DNA of 64,000 nucleotides from Streptomyces sp. ISL-87 (GCF_018614095.1 NZ_JAGGOY010000008.1:62001-126000), one strand, 5' to 3'; numbered from the stretch's first letter, positions 1 to 8,232 are shown. The notes: generated by a model from the letters alone, not told the origin. Numbers and translations: made by a program.

Positions 1-1
1 C

Positions 2-178
2 GTCTCGCTCGTCGCGCTCTTCGGACTCGTCCTGTACTTCCTCCTGCGCTCCCACAGCCTCAGCGCAGGCAGCGCGTTCGTCGCCGCCGGATTCGGGTTC
101 TTCCTCGCCTCCACCGGCGCCGCCGGCCCCATCAACGAGATGGCCAACGCCATCGTCGCCGCCATCCCCAACCTGTAG
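2..178 (+). CDS. C-terminal part of a small membrane protein of the integrative element (partial)
   Basis: An open frame enters from the left edge and ends at TAG 176-178, leaving 58 visible residues. Two hydrophobic stretches are separated by a short polar turn, which suggests two membrane helices, followed by a short tail ending IPNL. The stop is 11 bases before the next gene, which has its own GGGAGA ribosome site, so the two are probably cotranscribed. Small membrane proteins between the TraB/FtsK translocase and the replication genes are usual in Streptomyces integrative elements, where some are Spd spread proteins. I cannot name this one. Confidence 0.55.
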   Translation, partial: VSLVALFGLVLYFLLRSHSLSAGSAFVAAGFGFFLASTGAAGPINEMANAIVAAIPNL

Positions 179-189
179 GGAGACAGCAC

Positions 190-462
190 ATGCCCCGGCT
201 CCGAATCCGCCGGACCACCTGGCCCCGCCCGGCCCTGATCCTGACCGACACGCCCCGGCCCACCTGCCCCCGCTGCCAGGGCGAGGGCGGTCGTAGCTAC
301 GACTACGGCGACCACGAGACCGGTGAGTACGCCGGCACCGAATGGGACCCCTGCACCTGCTGGAACGAGGAACAGCACTGGACCGTGCTCCCGCTCCCGC
401 ACCTGCCCCGCCGCCGGACCGCTGCCGACCCCTGGGACACCGGCGACGAGCCCCCGTTCTAA
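190..462 (+). CDS. Small Cys-rich protein of the integrative element
   Basis: The protein has 90 residues. A CPRC knuckle near residue 26 and a later CTC-W group near residue 54 could together bind one zinc ion, resembling a degenerate DnaJ-type or rubredoxin-type knuckle. The N-terminus is basic and the C-terminus is Pro/Arg-rich. The ATG is preceded by GGGAGA at a suitable distance. It sits between a membrane protein and the primase gene on the same strand. No function is known to me; proteins of this size and Cys pattern are common beside replication genes in actinomycete integrative elements. Confidence 0.6.
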   Translation: MPRLRIRRTTWPRPALILTDTPRPTCPRCQGEGGRSYDYGDHETGEYAGTEWDPCTCWNEEQHWTVLPLPHLPRRRTAADPWDTGDEPPF

Positions 463-540
463 GAACGCCGAAGGCGGCCCCCTCACGCCAATGACCGGGG
501 CCGCCCTCATCCAGAACCCACAAGAACTGGAGAGACCAGC

Positions 541-1407
541 ATGACCCAACCCACCGACAATTGGCGAGAGCACCGGCTCCGTCTGCGGACCGCACTCTGG
601 CTCGCTGAGATCGGCCTGCCCGTGCTGCCCTTGCGGGAGGGCAAGCTCCCCGTCGGGAACTGCCCGGCCTGCTCCGGCAGTGCCTGCGGGGACCGGCCGC
701 ACATGAAGGCGGCCGGGCCGTGCCAGTGCCCGGCCCCGTGCCACGGCTGGGCCGCCGCCACCACCGACCGCGGCGTCCTCACCTCCCCGGCCTGGGCCAC
801 CGCCTGGCGCCAGGCCGGAGCCATCGCCTATCACCCCGGCGGCGCCCGCCTCACCGTCGTGGACCTCGACAACCCCGACGCCGTGGCCTGGGCCCACCAG
901 AACCTCCCCGCCACGAAGGCCGTGGCCACGACGCGCGGGGAGCACTGGCTCTACAGGGGCGCCATGCAGTCCACCAACGGGGTCCGGCCCGGCGTCGACA
1001 TCAAGTCCTCCATGTCGTACGCCCGCTGGTACGGCCCCGGCACCGGCCCGATCGTCGCCCTCCCGGACATCGTCCGCGCGCTGGCCGTGAAGGAGTCCGC
1101 GTCCCGCCCCGTGTCCCACGCGATCAGCGTTCCCACGGTGGCCGACGGCGGGCAGTGCCGTCACCGCACCCCCGCCTTCCTGGAACGCGGTATCGCCATG
1201 GCCGAGCAGTCCATCACCGCCGCCCAGAGCGCGATCCACAGCAACGTGTACCGGGTGTTCCTCGCGGTCCTGTCCACCCACGGCCGGTGCGGCTGCCTCA
1301 CCGAAACCCACGTCGAGCGGCTCTTCACCGCCGCGCACGCCAAGGGCGAATCCACCCGGCACTGCACCGCCGCGTGGGCCAACGCGCGCACCGCATTGGG
1401 GCTGTGA
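541..1407 (+). CDS. Bifunctional DNA primase/polymerase (Prim-Pol) of the integrative element
   Basis: The protein has 288 residues and carries an archaeo-eukaryotic-type Prim-Pol domain. Visible motifs are the metal-binding pair D108 and D110 (VVDLD), a catalytic-type His at H135 (GEHW) and a third acidic residue D153 (GVDIKSS). Cysteines at 41, 44, 49, 61, 63 and 67 suggest a zinc-binding insert before the catalytic core. A GGAGAG ribosome site precedes the ATG. Its stop overlaps the next start by one base (TGATG), so primase and ATPase are translationally coupled. In AICEs such a protein serves autonomous replication after excision. Confidence 0.85.
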   Translation: MTQPTDNWREHRLRLRTALWLAEIGLPVLPLREGKLPVGNCPACSGSACGDRPHMKAAGPCQCPAPCHGWAAATTDRGVLTSPAWATAWRQAGAIAYHPGGARLTVVDLDNPDAVAWAHQNLPATKAVATTRGEHWLYRGAMQSTNGVRPGVDIKSSMSYARWYGPGTGPIVALPDIVRALAVKESASRPVSHAISVPTVADGGQCRHRTPAFLERGIAMAEQSITAAQSAIHSNVYRVFLAVLSTHGRCGCLTETHVERLFTAAHAKGESTRHCTAAWANARTALGL

Positions 1408-2879
1408 TGTCCGACGACGAGAAGAGTTCGGGCCGCGAGGTCATCACCGGCTACGCGCAGGACAACTTCCGGTACTTCCGCACCGCCGACGGGACCGTGT
1501 ACGCGCAGAAGAACGGCCACCCCGTCGCGCGCCCGATCCGCTCCCAGGGCACGTCCGGCAGCCACCGCCAGGAGCTCATGGTCGGCCTCTACGAGAACGG
1601 ACACGGCGTGTTCAACGGCACCGCGCTCAAGGAAGCCCTCGACCTCATCGAAGCCCTGGCCCTGACCAAGGACGTTCAGCCCGTACACATCCGCGTCGCG
1701 CCGGGCTTCGACGGCGCGACCTGGCTCGACCTGGGCCGCAACGACGGGCAGTCCGTACGCATCCACCCCACCGGCTGGGACATCCTCACGCCCCAGCCGG
1801 AAGAGGTCTGCTGGCGGCGCACCCAGCTCACCGGAGAACTCCCGCTCCCTGCCAAGGACACCGACGGAAAGGGCATCGACCTGCTCCTGCGGCTGTGCAA
1901 CTTCGCCAACGCCGAGACCGAGTGCCTGGCCGTCGCGTGGCTGATCGGGTGCCTCGGGCCGTCCGTGCCCGTCCCCGCCCCGTTCCTCACCGGCCCCCAG
2001 GGCGCCGGCAAGTCCACCGGCGGAAGGATGCTCGTGCGGATCATCGAGGGCATGAGCGGCGATCTGCGCCGCGCCCCGAAAGACGAAGAGAACCTGATCG
2101 CGGCCGTCGCCGCCGGATGGGTCACCGCCCTCGACAACCTCTCCCACCTCGCCCCGGACCTGTCCGACCTCATGTGCTGCATCGTCACCGGAGCCGAGAC
2201 CATCAAGCGTGCCCTCTACACCGACGGCGACGTCGTCCGTGCCCGCTACCGCCGGCCTCTCCTGCTGACCGGTATCGACGTGGGCGTCATCCGCCCCGAC
2301 CTTGCCGAGCGGCTCCTCCCGCTCCGCCTGGAGCGCCCCACCGTCCGGCGGACGGAGGCGGAGCTGTGGCGGGAGTTCGAAGAGGTCCTGCCGGTCACCC
2401 TGGGGTCCCTGCTCGACCTCACCGTCAAGGTCCGCGCCGCCGAGGCCGACATCCCCACGGATCTGAGGATGGCCGACTTCGCTCACCTGTGCGCGCAGCT
2501 CGATGCTGCGACCGGCCTGGGAGCGCTCGCCGCCTACCGGGCCAGCCTGGATGAACTCAACGACGACGTCATCGAAGGCGACCTGCTCGCCCAAACCGCG
2601 CTGAAGCACGCCGCCACCCTCGAAGCCGGTGAGGGGGCTCGTATGACCTCGGCGGAATGGCTGCACGCCCTCACCCAGCTCTATACCGGAGAGGACTTCC
2701 GCCCCCTGCCCAAGGGGTGGCCCACCACCGGGAAGGTCCTCTCCGACCGTCTCAAGCGACTGCAGCCCACCCTCGCCGCACGGGGAGTCCTCGTCGACTG
2801 GGGCCGTACCAAGACGGCCCGCTACATCGAGATGACCCGACCCACCCCGACCGCGCCAGAGCAGCAGGAAGCGTTCTAG
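1407..2879 (+). CDS. ATPase/helicase-like replication protein coupled to the Prim-Pol
   Basis: The start is the ATG overlapping the primase stop by one base; the frame is open further upstream but that part lies inside the primase gene. The product has 490 residues. The clearest motif is a Walker A loop at residues 196-204 (GPQGAGKST), followed by a Walker B-like segment near residues 239-244 (VTALDN). The arrangement suggests a superfamily 3 or DNA-packaging-like ATPase that works with the primase to open and copy the excised circle. This two-gene layout is typical of Prim-Pol AICEs. The gene is followed by a strong hairpin. Confidence 0.8.
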   Translation: MSDDEKSSGREVITGYAQDNFRYFRTADGTVYAQKNGHPVARPIRSQGTSGSHRQELMVGLYENGHGVFNGTALKEALDLIEALALTKDVQPVHIRVAPGFDGATWLDLGRNDGQSVRIHPTGWDILTPQPEEVCWRRTQLTGELPLPAKDTDGKGIDLLLRLCNFANAETECLAVAWLIGCLGPSVPVPAPFLTGPQGAGKSTGGRMLVRIIEGMSGDLRRAPKDEENLIAAVAAGWVTALDNLSHLAPDLSDLMCCIVTGAETIKRALYTDGDVVRARYRRPLLLTGIDVGVIRPDLAERLLPLRLERPTVRRTEAELWREFEEVLPVTLGSLLDLTVKVRAAEADIPTDLRMADFAHLCAQLDAATGLGALAAYRASLDELNDDVIEGDLLAQTALKHAATLEAGEGARMTSAEWLHALTQLYTGEDFRPLPKGWPTTGKVLSDRLKRLQPTLAARGVLVDWGRTKTARYIEMTRPTPTAPEQQEAF

Positions 2880-2907
2880 CCCAGGGCATCCCGGGCCGCG
2901 GGCACAA

Positions 2908-2951
2908 GCAAGAGGAGCACCCCCGGCCAAGGCGCGGGGTGCTCCTCTTGC
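2908..2951 (+). terminator. Strong hairpin terminator after the replication genes
   Basis: Two perfectly complementary 16-base arms (2908-2923 and 2936-2951) enclose a 12-base loop, 29 bases after the ATPase stop. There is no long T-run, which is usual for Streptomyces terminators. Confidence 0.8.
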
Positions 2952-3049
2952 CTATCCGGCGGCTTGCCGCCGCTGCAAAGGTCGTGCCGCGCAGCGGCCC
3001 CTTCTTCTCGCTTTGGACCTGGCGCACTACGACAGACACCCGCCCTTCT

Positions 3050-3297
3050 TGTCCGAAGGAAAGGGATCCTGCGTCATCCGCGTCACCGGGGGGTCAGAAA
3101 CGATCTATGACCTGCGGTTTCCCCGGTGACGCAGGACGGCCGGAGCTGCGTCACCCCGCGTCACCCGCGTCACCGATGACGGAGACCACCCCGCCCGGTG
3201 ACGCACCCCCCGACAGTCAGCGTCACCGGAAAGCCGCAGGTCAGGCAGCACGAGTGACGCGGGTGACGCGGTGACGCAGAATCCCGCCCTTCGGACA
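3050..3297. repeat. 248-bp imperfect inverted duplication packed with GCGTCACC/GGTGACGC iterons
   Basis: Eleven copies or near copies of GCGTCA(C/T)C or its complement start at 3071, 3080, 3125, 3148, 3158, 3167, 3197, 3220, 3254, 3262 and 3270. The region folds on itself. TGTCCGAAGG at 3050-3059 matches the complement of 3288-3297. The 24-base segment 3109-3132 pairs with 3220-3242 with few differences. The outer iterons also lie in mirror order. The centre of symmetry is near 3174. The region is non-coding, between the replication genes and the excisionase. By position it could be the element's replication origin, a repressor operator array or a plasmid-type partition site; the sequence does not decide between these. 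Confidence 0.8.
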
Positions 3298-3347
3298 GCA
3301 CAACCCACCTGACAACCCAGCACACCGCAAGCCAAGGAGTGGAACTC

Positions 3348-3536
3348 ATGGCCCGCCCCCAGATGCTCAAGCTCGCGGAAGTCCTCACCGAGATCGACAT
3401 GAGCCGTGCCGCCTTCTACCGGCTGCGCGCTCGGGGCAACGCGCCCCGCCTCTTCAAGCTCCCGAACGGTCAGCTCCGTGTCCGGCGGGCCGACCTTGAT
3501 GACTGGCTGGCTGGCTGCGAGGCATCGGCCGCATAG
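3348..3536 (+). CDS. xis: Excisionase (recombination directionality factor), helix-turn-helix
   Basis: The protein has 62 residues from the ATG at 3348, which has AAGGAG eight bases upstream; a GTG at 3339 is in frame but overlaps that ribosome site. The sequence is a MerR/Xis-type winged helix: a helix-turn-helix around MSRAAFYRLRARG and a basic wing ending in RVRRADLDDWL. The small size and position just before the integrase gene identify it as the probable excision factor that bends DNA at the attachment site. Confidence 0.82.
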   Translation: MARPQMLKLAEVLTEIDMSRAAFYRLRARGNAPRLFKLPNGQLRVRRADLDDWLAGCEASAA

Positions 3537-3552
3537 CCAATCCCGGCGTCAC

Positions 3553-3582
3553 GGGCCCCAGCCACCCTGGCTGGGGCCCTTT
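3553..3582 (+). terminator. Hairpin with T-tract between xis and int (terminator or attenuator)
   Basis: Twelve-base arms at 3553-3564 and 3568-3579 enclose a three-base loop and are followed by TTT. The hairpin separates the xis stop from the int start, so int may be transcribed less than xis or only when this site is bypassed. Confidence 0.65.
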
Positions 3583-3600
3583 CCCTTGAACGGAGTCGAC

Positions 3601-5004
3601 TTGTACAGCTACGACGTACGGATCTGGGGCATCCGGACCCGCCAGAGCAAGAGCGCCCCCTACCAACTCCGATGGATCGTGGGTGGCGAGGAGCACCAGG
3701 CCCCGTTCCTGACCAAGACTCTGGCCGATGGTCGACGTGCTCAGCTCATGGAGGCCGTTCGCAAGGGTGAGCAGTTTGACGTGTCGTCCGGGCTGCCGGT
3801 TTCCGAGCTTCGTCAGCTCAAGTCGCCCACCTGGTTCGAGCACGCCAGGGCCTACGCCTGTATGAAGTGGCCGGGCGCTGCGGCCAAGCACCGAGTCGGC
3901 ATCGCTGAGGCGATGACGAACGTGACCATGGCCCTCGTCACGAGCGGAAAGTCGGCTCCCGACCCGAAGGTGCTGCGGCTGGCCTTGCGGTCATGGGCCT
4001 TCCAGATGACGTTGGACCCTCAGGGGAACGCCGTCCCCCGCATGAAGGCCGAACCGCCGCCGGCGCCCGCAGCCCAGGCTCTGGAGTGGATGGCCAGCCA
4101 TTCCCTCCGTGTGTCCGAGGTCGCGGAGGCTGAGAACCTTCGCCGCGCTCTTGCCGCCATCTCCCAGCGTCTCAATGGGAAACGCGCGGCGGACAACACG
4201 ATCCGGCGTAAGCGCGCCGTCCTGAGCAACGCCCTCCGGTACGCCGTCGAATGCGACACCCTGCCCGCGAATCCGCTGCCCAAGGTCGACTGGGACCCTC
4301 CGCAGACCGACGACGAAGTGGACTTCCAGTACGTTCCCGGGCCCGAGCTGACCCGTCGGCTCCTGGACGCCGTCCAGGCCCAGGGCAGCCGCGGCGAGCA
4401 CCTCCACGCGTTCTTCGGGTGCATGTACTACGCCGCGATGCGCCCGTCTGAAGTGGCAGCCCTCGCCAAGGGCGACTGCAAGTTGCCGTCCACGGGCTGG
4501 GGGGAGCTGGTGCTGCGCCGAAGCCGCCCTGAGGTTGGGGCGGGTTGGACGGACGGCGGAACGCCCTACGACGATCGGGGGCTCAAGCGGCGGGCGCGCA
4601 AGGCCAGCCGGTCGGTGCCCGTGCCGCCGGCGCTCGTACAGCTACTCCGGAGCCACCTGGAGCGCGAAGGGATGGCTACCGATGGTCGGCTGTTCCGTGC
4701 GGTGGAAGGCGGCCGGGTCGGCTCCAACGAATACACCCGCGTATGGGACGAAGCGCGGGAGAAGGCGCTGCCCGCAGCGGATGTGAATACGCCGCTCGCA
4801 GAGGTCCCCTACTCCCTGCGGCATGCCGGCGTCTCGCTGTGGATCAAAGCGGGCGTCGACCCGGTGGAAGTGGCCCGCCGGGCCGGCCACAGCGTGGCCG
4901 TCCTCTGGAAGTTCTACGCGAAGATCCTGCGAGGCCAGCAGCAGGTGTCGAACCAGCTCATTGATCAGGCTCTGGCAGAGGATGACACCCCCGCAGGGGC
5001 CTGA
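3601..5004 (+). CDS. int: Tyrosine site-specific integrase of the integrative element
   Basis: The start is taken as TTG 3601, preceded by CGGAG at a spacing of five; TTG 3586 is an in-frame alternative. The product has 467 residues. Catalytic residues of the tyrosine recombinase fold are R281 (AAMRPSEV), R407-H408 (YSLRHAG), H430 (AGHSV) and the nucleophile Y439 (WKFYAKIL). The N-terminal half has the arm- and core-binding regions usual in Streptomyces element integrases. The stop lies 135 bases from the 3' end of tRNA-Ser, placing the attachment site beside the gene as in pSAM2-type elements. All key residues are present, so it is probably active. Confidence 0.93.
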   Translation: MYSYDVRIWGIRTRQSKSAPYQLRWIVGGEEHQAPFLTKTLADGRRAQLMEAVRKGEQFDVSSGLPVSELRQLKSPTWFEHARAYACMKWPGAAAKHRVGIAEAMTNVTMALVTSGKSAPDPKVLRLALRSWAFQMTLDPQGNAVPRMKAEPPPAPAAQALEWMASHSLRVSEVAEAENLRRALAAISQRLNGKRAADNTIRRKRAVLSNALRYAVECDTLPANPLPKVDWDPPQTDDEVDFQYVPGPELTRRLLDAVQAQGSRGEHLHAFFGCMYYAAMRPSEVAALAKGDCKLPSTGWGELVLRRSRPEVGAGWTDGGTPYDDRGLKRRARKASRSVPVPPALVQLLRSHLEREGMATDGRLFRAVEGGRVGSNEYTRVWDEAREKALPAADVNTPLAEVPYSLRHAGVSLWIKAGVDPVEVARRAGHSVAVLWKFYAKILRGQQQVSNQLIDQALAEDDTPAGA

Positions 5005-5081
5005 CTTCCTGGCCACAAGTTGGCCACACGCGCTGGTCAACAGCGTGACAGGGGCGATTCGGGGTGAGACAGGGTGAGCAG

Positions 5082-5116
5082 AGAGGGCGGGCACCCGATA
5101 CGGGTGCCCGCCCTCT
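5082..5116. terminator. Bidirectional hairpin between int and tRNA-Ser
   Basis: Fifteen-base perfect arms (5082-5096 and 5102-5116) enclose a five-base loop. It can end transcription of int from the left and of tRNA-Ser from the right. Confidence 0.75.
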
Positions 5117-5139
5117 GACCTGCCACTTCACTGACCTGG

Positions 5140-5190
5140 CGGTGGGTGTGGGATTTGAACCCACGGTGACATCGCTGCCACGACGGTTTT
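5140..5190. other. Probable attachment site (att) of the integrative element in the 3' half of tRNA-Ser
   Basis: The integrase gene ends beside the 3' end of an intact tRNA gene. AICEs characteristically recombine into the 3' half of a tRNA and restore it. The exact core cannot be set because the second copy (the other element end) lies left of the window; the boundaries given are the anticodon-to-acceptor segment. Confidence 0.5.
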
Positions 5191-5226
5191 CAAGACCGTT
5201 CCCTTAGGCCGCTCGGGCAACCCACC
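5140..5226 (-). tRNA. tRNA-Ser (anticodon UGA)
   Basis: On the minus strand an 87-base class II tRNA can be drawn. The acceptor stem GGTGGGT pairs with ACCCACC, followed by discriminator G. The D arm begins TGCCCGAGCGG, the anticodon loop reads CTTGAAA giving anticodon TGA, a long variable arm follows, and the T loop is GTTCAAATC. CCA is not encoded. The gene is the likely integration target of the neighbouring element. Confidence 0.95.
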
Positions 5227-5296
5227 TGGCCGGTACAGAGTACCGGGCGGCGGGGGTGGGCGGGGCTGGTGTTTTTGTCTGGCGCGCGGGTCGGGG

Positions 5297-6301
5297 TCAG
5301 GCGGTCTGGGCCTTGTCGTAGGCCGCCTTCGCCTCGTTGCCGAAGTACGGGCCGTACATCCGGTTGGGCAGGAAGTTGTAGCCGAAGCTGTTCACCGAGA
5401 CCTGGGTGCCCAGGCCGGTGGTCTCGCTGAAGTCCTGGAGCCAGGGGCCGCCGCTGGAGCCGCCGGTCATGTTGCAGGCCAGGCTGTGGTCCTTGGTCAG
5501 CAGGAAGTCCTTGCCGGTGTTGCCGCTGCAGTAGACGAGCTTGGTGCCGTCGTACGGAGAGGCTGCCGGGAAGCCGAAGGAGTACATCTGCTTGTTGTAG
5601 CCACCGTTGAACAGGATGCCCTGGGCGCCGACGACCTGGCTGAGCTTCTGGCCGTTCAGCGGGGCGACGACGGCGAGGCCGACGTCCATGTTCATGTCCT
5701 CGCTGGCCGCCCACTGGTCGGTCGCGAAGGTTTTGGTCGCCGACCACTGGCCGTAGGGCGCGTTGCCGTTGTTGTACGCGGGGACGAAGACCCAGTTGGT
5801 GTGCCATGCGCCCTGGTACTTCACGCAGTGGCCGGCGGTGATCACCGTGCTGCCGTTGGCGCTGGTGATGGAGTCGCCGGAGCAGGATGCCGTCCGGTCG
5901 CCCATGGTGAAGAAGACCCGGCCGGAGGTCTTCACGATCGCGCCGCCGCCCGTCCAGGCACCGCCCGGCTGCGGGAACGCCGTGGGGGAGGCGGTGGAGG
6001 AGGCCGTGGGGGAGGCGGTGGAGGAGGCCGTGGGGGAGGTTGGGGGGATGGAGGTGGGGCGGGCTGTCGGGGTGGCCGCGGTGCCTGCGGTTCGCGGGGC
6101 CGCCGTGATGTCCAGCGGGGTGGCGTTGCGCATCCGCTCGGCGGTCCAGAAGCCCTGGGTGTGCTGTTGGCTGAACGACGACAGGGGGGCCGGGGTGTCC
6201 GAGGAGGCCGCGGCCGAGGGGGTGGCCCCCATCAGCGCGCCCGCGATCAGGGCACCCGCCGCCAAGAGGCCCGATACTGCTGCTGTGCGATGACGATTCA
6301 C
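5297..6301 (-). CDS. Secreted trypsin-like serine protease
   Basis: The GTG start at 6301 has AAGGAG upstream. The product has 334 residues: a signal peptide (to about residue 32), a Thr/Ser/Pro linker with TASSTASP repeats (about 85-108), and a chymotrypsin-fold domain. The catalytic triad is visible as H158 (ITAGHC), D206 (MNMDVGLA) and S283 (GGSSGGPW). Two Cys pairs could form disulfides. It resembles V8/glutamyl endopeptidase-like extracellular enzymes of Streptomyces; the substrate is unknown. It is a lone gene just outside the integrative element. Confidence 0.85.
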   Translation of the reverse strand: MNRHRTAAVSGLLAAGALIAGALMGATPSAAASSDTPAPLSSFSQQHTQGFWTAERMRNATPLDITAAPRTAGTAATPTARPTSIPPTSPTASSTASPTASSTASPTAFPQPGGAWTGGGAIVKTSGRVFFTMGDRTASCSGDSITSANGSTVITAGHCVKYQGAWHTNWVFVPAYNNGNAPYGQWSATKTFATDQWAASEDMNMDVGLAVVAPLNGQKLSQVVGAQGILFNGGYNKQMYSFGFPAASPYDGTKLVYCSGNTGKDFLLTKDHSLACNMTGGSSGGPWLQDFSETTGLGTQVSVNSFGYNFLPNRMYGPYFGNEAKAAYDKAQTA

Positions 6302-6477
6302 GCATGACTCCTTCTGCCGTGCCCCGACCGGTCGGCCGGCCCGGGGCAGGGTGGGGGTGAAGAGCTGTCGGTGCGGATCGGAGGCAGGTTCCCACGCACG
6401 GCGCGAGATGTCAGGGGACAGTCAGAGCGTTCGGTCGGTTCCGGCCAGCAATTGGCCAACTCCCCTCCCTCCAGCCG

Positions 6478-7560
6478 TCATACGGTAAGCAGCACGCCCG
6501 CGTACGAAACCCCGGCCACCACCACCCACGCCCCGAGGCCCAGCACCGCGGCCCGCCCTCCGGTCCGGGCCAGGGTCGGCAGGTGCACCGCGCTCCCGAG
6601 GCCGAACAGGGCCGCCGCCAGCAGGGCCTCCTGCGCGGTGTGCGCCCACTCCAGCGCTACGTCGGGCAGTACGCCGGTGGCCCGCAGCCCGGCCGCCGCC
6701 AGGAACCCGGCCACGAACAGCGGCACAGGAGCCGGGCGGCGTCCCGAGCTCGTGCGCACGCCGCGCCTGCGGGCCCGTACCGAGAAGGCCACGGCAGCCA
6801 CCAGCGGGGCCAGCAGGGCCACCCGCATCAGCTTGACCAGCACGGCCTCGCCGAGGGCCCCCGGGCCCGCCGTCTGGGCCGTGGCGACGACCTGGCCGAC
6901 ATCGTGGACGCTCGCGCCGACCCAACGCCCGAAGGCCGGGTCGGAGAGCCCCAGCGGCCCCTGGAAGAGGGGGAGCACGGCGATGGCCAGGGTCCCGCAC
7001 AGGGTCACCAGCGCCACGGAGGACGCAACGTCCTCCTCGTCGCTGCCGGACACCTCGCTCACCGCGCCGATCGCCGATGCACCGCAGATCGAATACCCGG
7101 TGGCGATCAACAGGGGCTGGTCTCCCGGCAGTCCGAGCCGGCGTCCCAGCCAGAGGGTGCCGAGGAAGGTGGCCGCGACGACTCCGACCACCATCGCCAC
7201 CGTTGCCCAGCCGAGCCGGAGCACCTGGTCCAGCCCCAGGCCGAGGCCGAGCAGGACGATGCCGAGCCGCATCAGCCGTCGGCCGGCCAGGGAGAGCCCC
7301 GGGCGCGCGGTTCCGCGTACGAAGGTCCGCATGCCGGGGAGATGGGCTACCGCGATACCCAGGACGACCGATGCGGTCAGCATCGGCACCGTCGGCAGCA
7401 GCCGGTGGACGCACCACGCAGTGAAGGCGCCGGCGACCGCCATCCCCAACCCGGGCCAGGAGCTGGATGTTTCACGTGAAACATGGCCGCCCGGGGATGT
7501 TTCACGTGAAACACGGCGCACCCGCACCGACCGGTGGGCCGGGCGGTTCAGCAGGGCCAT
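6478..7560 (-). CDS. UPF0324 (YeiH) family membrane exporter, putative sulfate/sulfite exporter
   Basis: The protein has 360 residues and about ten hydrophobic segments from residue 36 on, with the conserved family stretches ATGYSICGASAIGA and ASVHDVGQVVA. It matches the YeiH/UPF0324 'putative sulfate exporter' family; transport has not been proven for most members. The start ATG overlaps the cysteine dioxygenase stop by one base (TGATG), so the two are coupled, which suggests export of a sulfur oxidation product. The N-terminal 31 residues contain VSRET twice (17-21, 27-31). These are simply two parS sites translated in frame, so this extension is probably dispensable for transport. Confidence 0.8.
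   Translation of the reverse strand: MALLNRPAHRSVRVRRVSRETSPGGHVSRETSSSWPGLGMAVAGAFTAWCVHRLLPTVPMLTASVVLGIAVAHLPGMRTFVRGTARPGLSLAGRRLMRLGIVLLGLGLGLDQVLRLGWATVAMVVGVVAATFLGTLWLGRRLGLPGDQPLLIATGYSICGASAIGAVSEVSGSDEEDVASSVALVTLCGTLAIAVLPLFQGPLGLSDPAFGRWVGASVHDVGQVVATAQTAGPGALGEAVLVKLMRVALLAPLVAAVAFSVRARRRGVRTSSGRRPAPVPLFVAGFLAAAGLRATGVLPDVALEWAHTAQEALLAAALFGLGSAVHLPTLARTGGRAAVLGLGAWVVVAGVSYAGVLLTV
7469..7512. other. parS: Pair of parS sites (ParB-binding centromere)
   Basis: Perfect GTTTCACGTGAAAC palindromes lie at 7469-7482 and 7499-7512, 30 bases centre to centre. This is the known Streptomyces parS sequence bound by ParB near oriC. Both lie within the 5' coding end of the UPF0324 gene. Confidence 0.93.
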
Positions 7561-8114
7561 CAGTCGGTGGGGAGCGTGTAGACGCGACGGACACTGCTGC
7601 CCAGGCGGGCGACGTCGGCGCCGTACACGTGAAGGGAAATTGCCGTCGTACGACAGGAGTTGCGGACTTTGTGGATATCGCCGGGCGGGGCGAACCCGCA
7701 GACGTCACCAGGACCGTTGACCACCTCCTCGGTCGCCACCAGCCGGGCGCCCGCCGCAGCGGTGGCCGGGGCCAGCCGGTAGCGGAGCTCGCTCTCCTCG
7801 CCCTCGTGCACCCCGGCCACGCACCAGGAGACATGGTCGTGGATCGCGGTCTCCTGTCCGGGCAGCCACACGAGCGCCACCACCGAGAAGCTGCCGTCCG
7901 GCTCGGCGTGCAGTATGTGCTGCCGGTACCGGCCCGGGTCCCCCAGTCGCTGCTCGGGAGTGAGCAGATCGGGCGTGCCCAGATGCGGGGCAACGCGCTC
8001 ACCGACCAGGTAGGCGGTCAGGTCGGGGGCGTGACCCCGGTCCACGACCGTGCGGATCTCACTGACGAGGGCGGCCATCCTCGCGGTCGTACGGGCCGGC
8101 GTGGTGGTGGTCAT
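7560..8114 (-). CDS. Cysteine dioxygenase (type I, cupin)
   Basis: The product is a cupin iron enzyme of about 184 residues that oxidises cysteine to cysteine sulfinate. Iron ligands are visible in the AIHDHVSWC stretch (H-x-H) and the later SLHVYGAD His, and PPGDIHKVRN is also conserved. The start is uncertain: ATG 8114 (MTTTTPAR) is used here; ATG 8141 and TTG 8150 are in-frame alternatives and none has a strong ribosome site. Its stop overlaps the start of the UPF0324 exporter, and a LysR gene lies upstream on the same strand. The three genes look like a cysteine-catabolism unit. Confidence 0.85.
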   Translation of the reverse strand: MTTTTPARTTARMAALVSEIRTVVDRGHAPDLTAYLVGERVAPHLGTPDLLTPEQRLGDPGRYRQHILHAEPDGSFSVVALVWLPGQETAIHDHVSWCVAGVHEGEESELRYRLAPATAAAGARLVATEEVVNGPGDVCGFAPPGDIHKVRNSCRTTAISLHVYGADVARLGSSVRRVYTLPTD

Positions 8115-8232
8115 ACGGGCAGCGTCCGGCAGCCCATCCATCACGTCCAACGACAGTTTCTACCCGAAATGCCAAGCCCCGCTTATGGGTTGGGTCCAGC
8201 GCAACCGGTGCGGGCAGCCGTCGGTGCTCCGG

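Noticed and set aside
1161-2930. Very long open frames on the minus strand opposite the Prim-Pol and ATPase genes
   Set aside because: They are shadows of GC-rich coding on the plus strand; their translations are low-complexity Gly/Arg/Val with no motifs, whereas the plus frames have clear domains. The same applies opposite cydDC, cydA, serS and the TPR gene.
7520-7560. VSRET repeat as a protein motif in the exporter
   Set aside because: It is the translation of parS in one frame and recurs in unrelated proteins only where parS lies.
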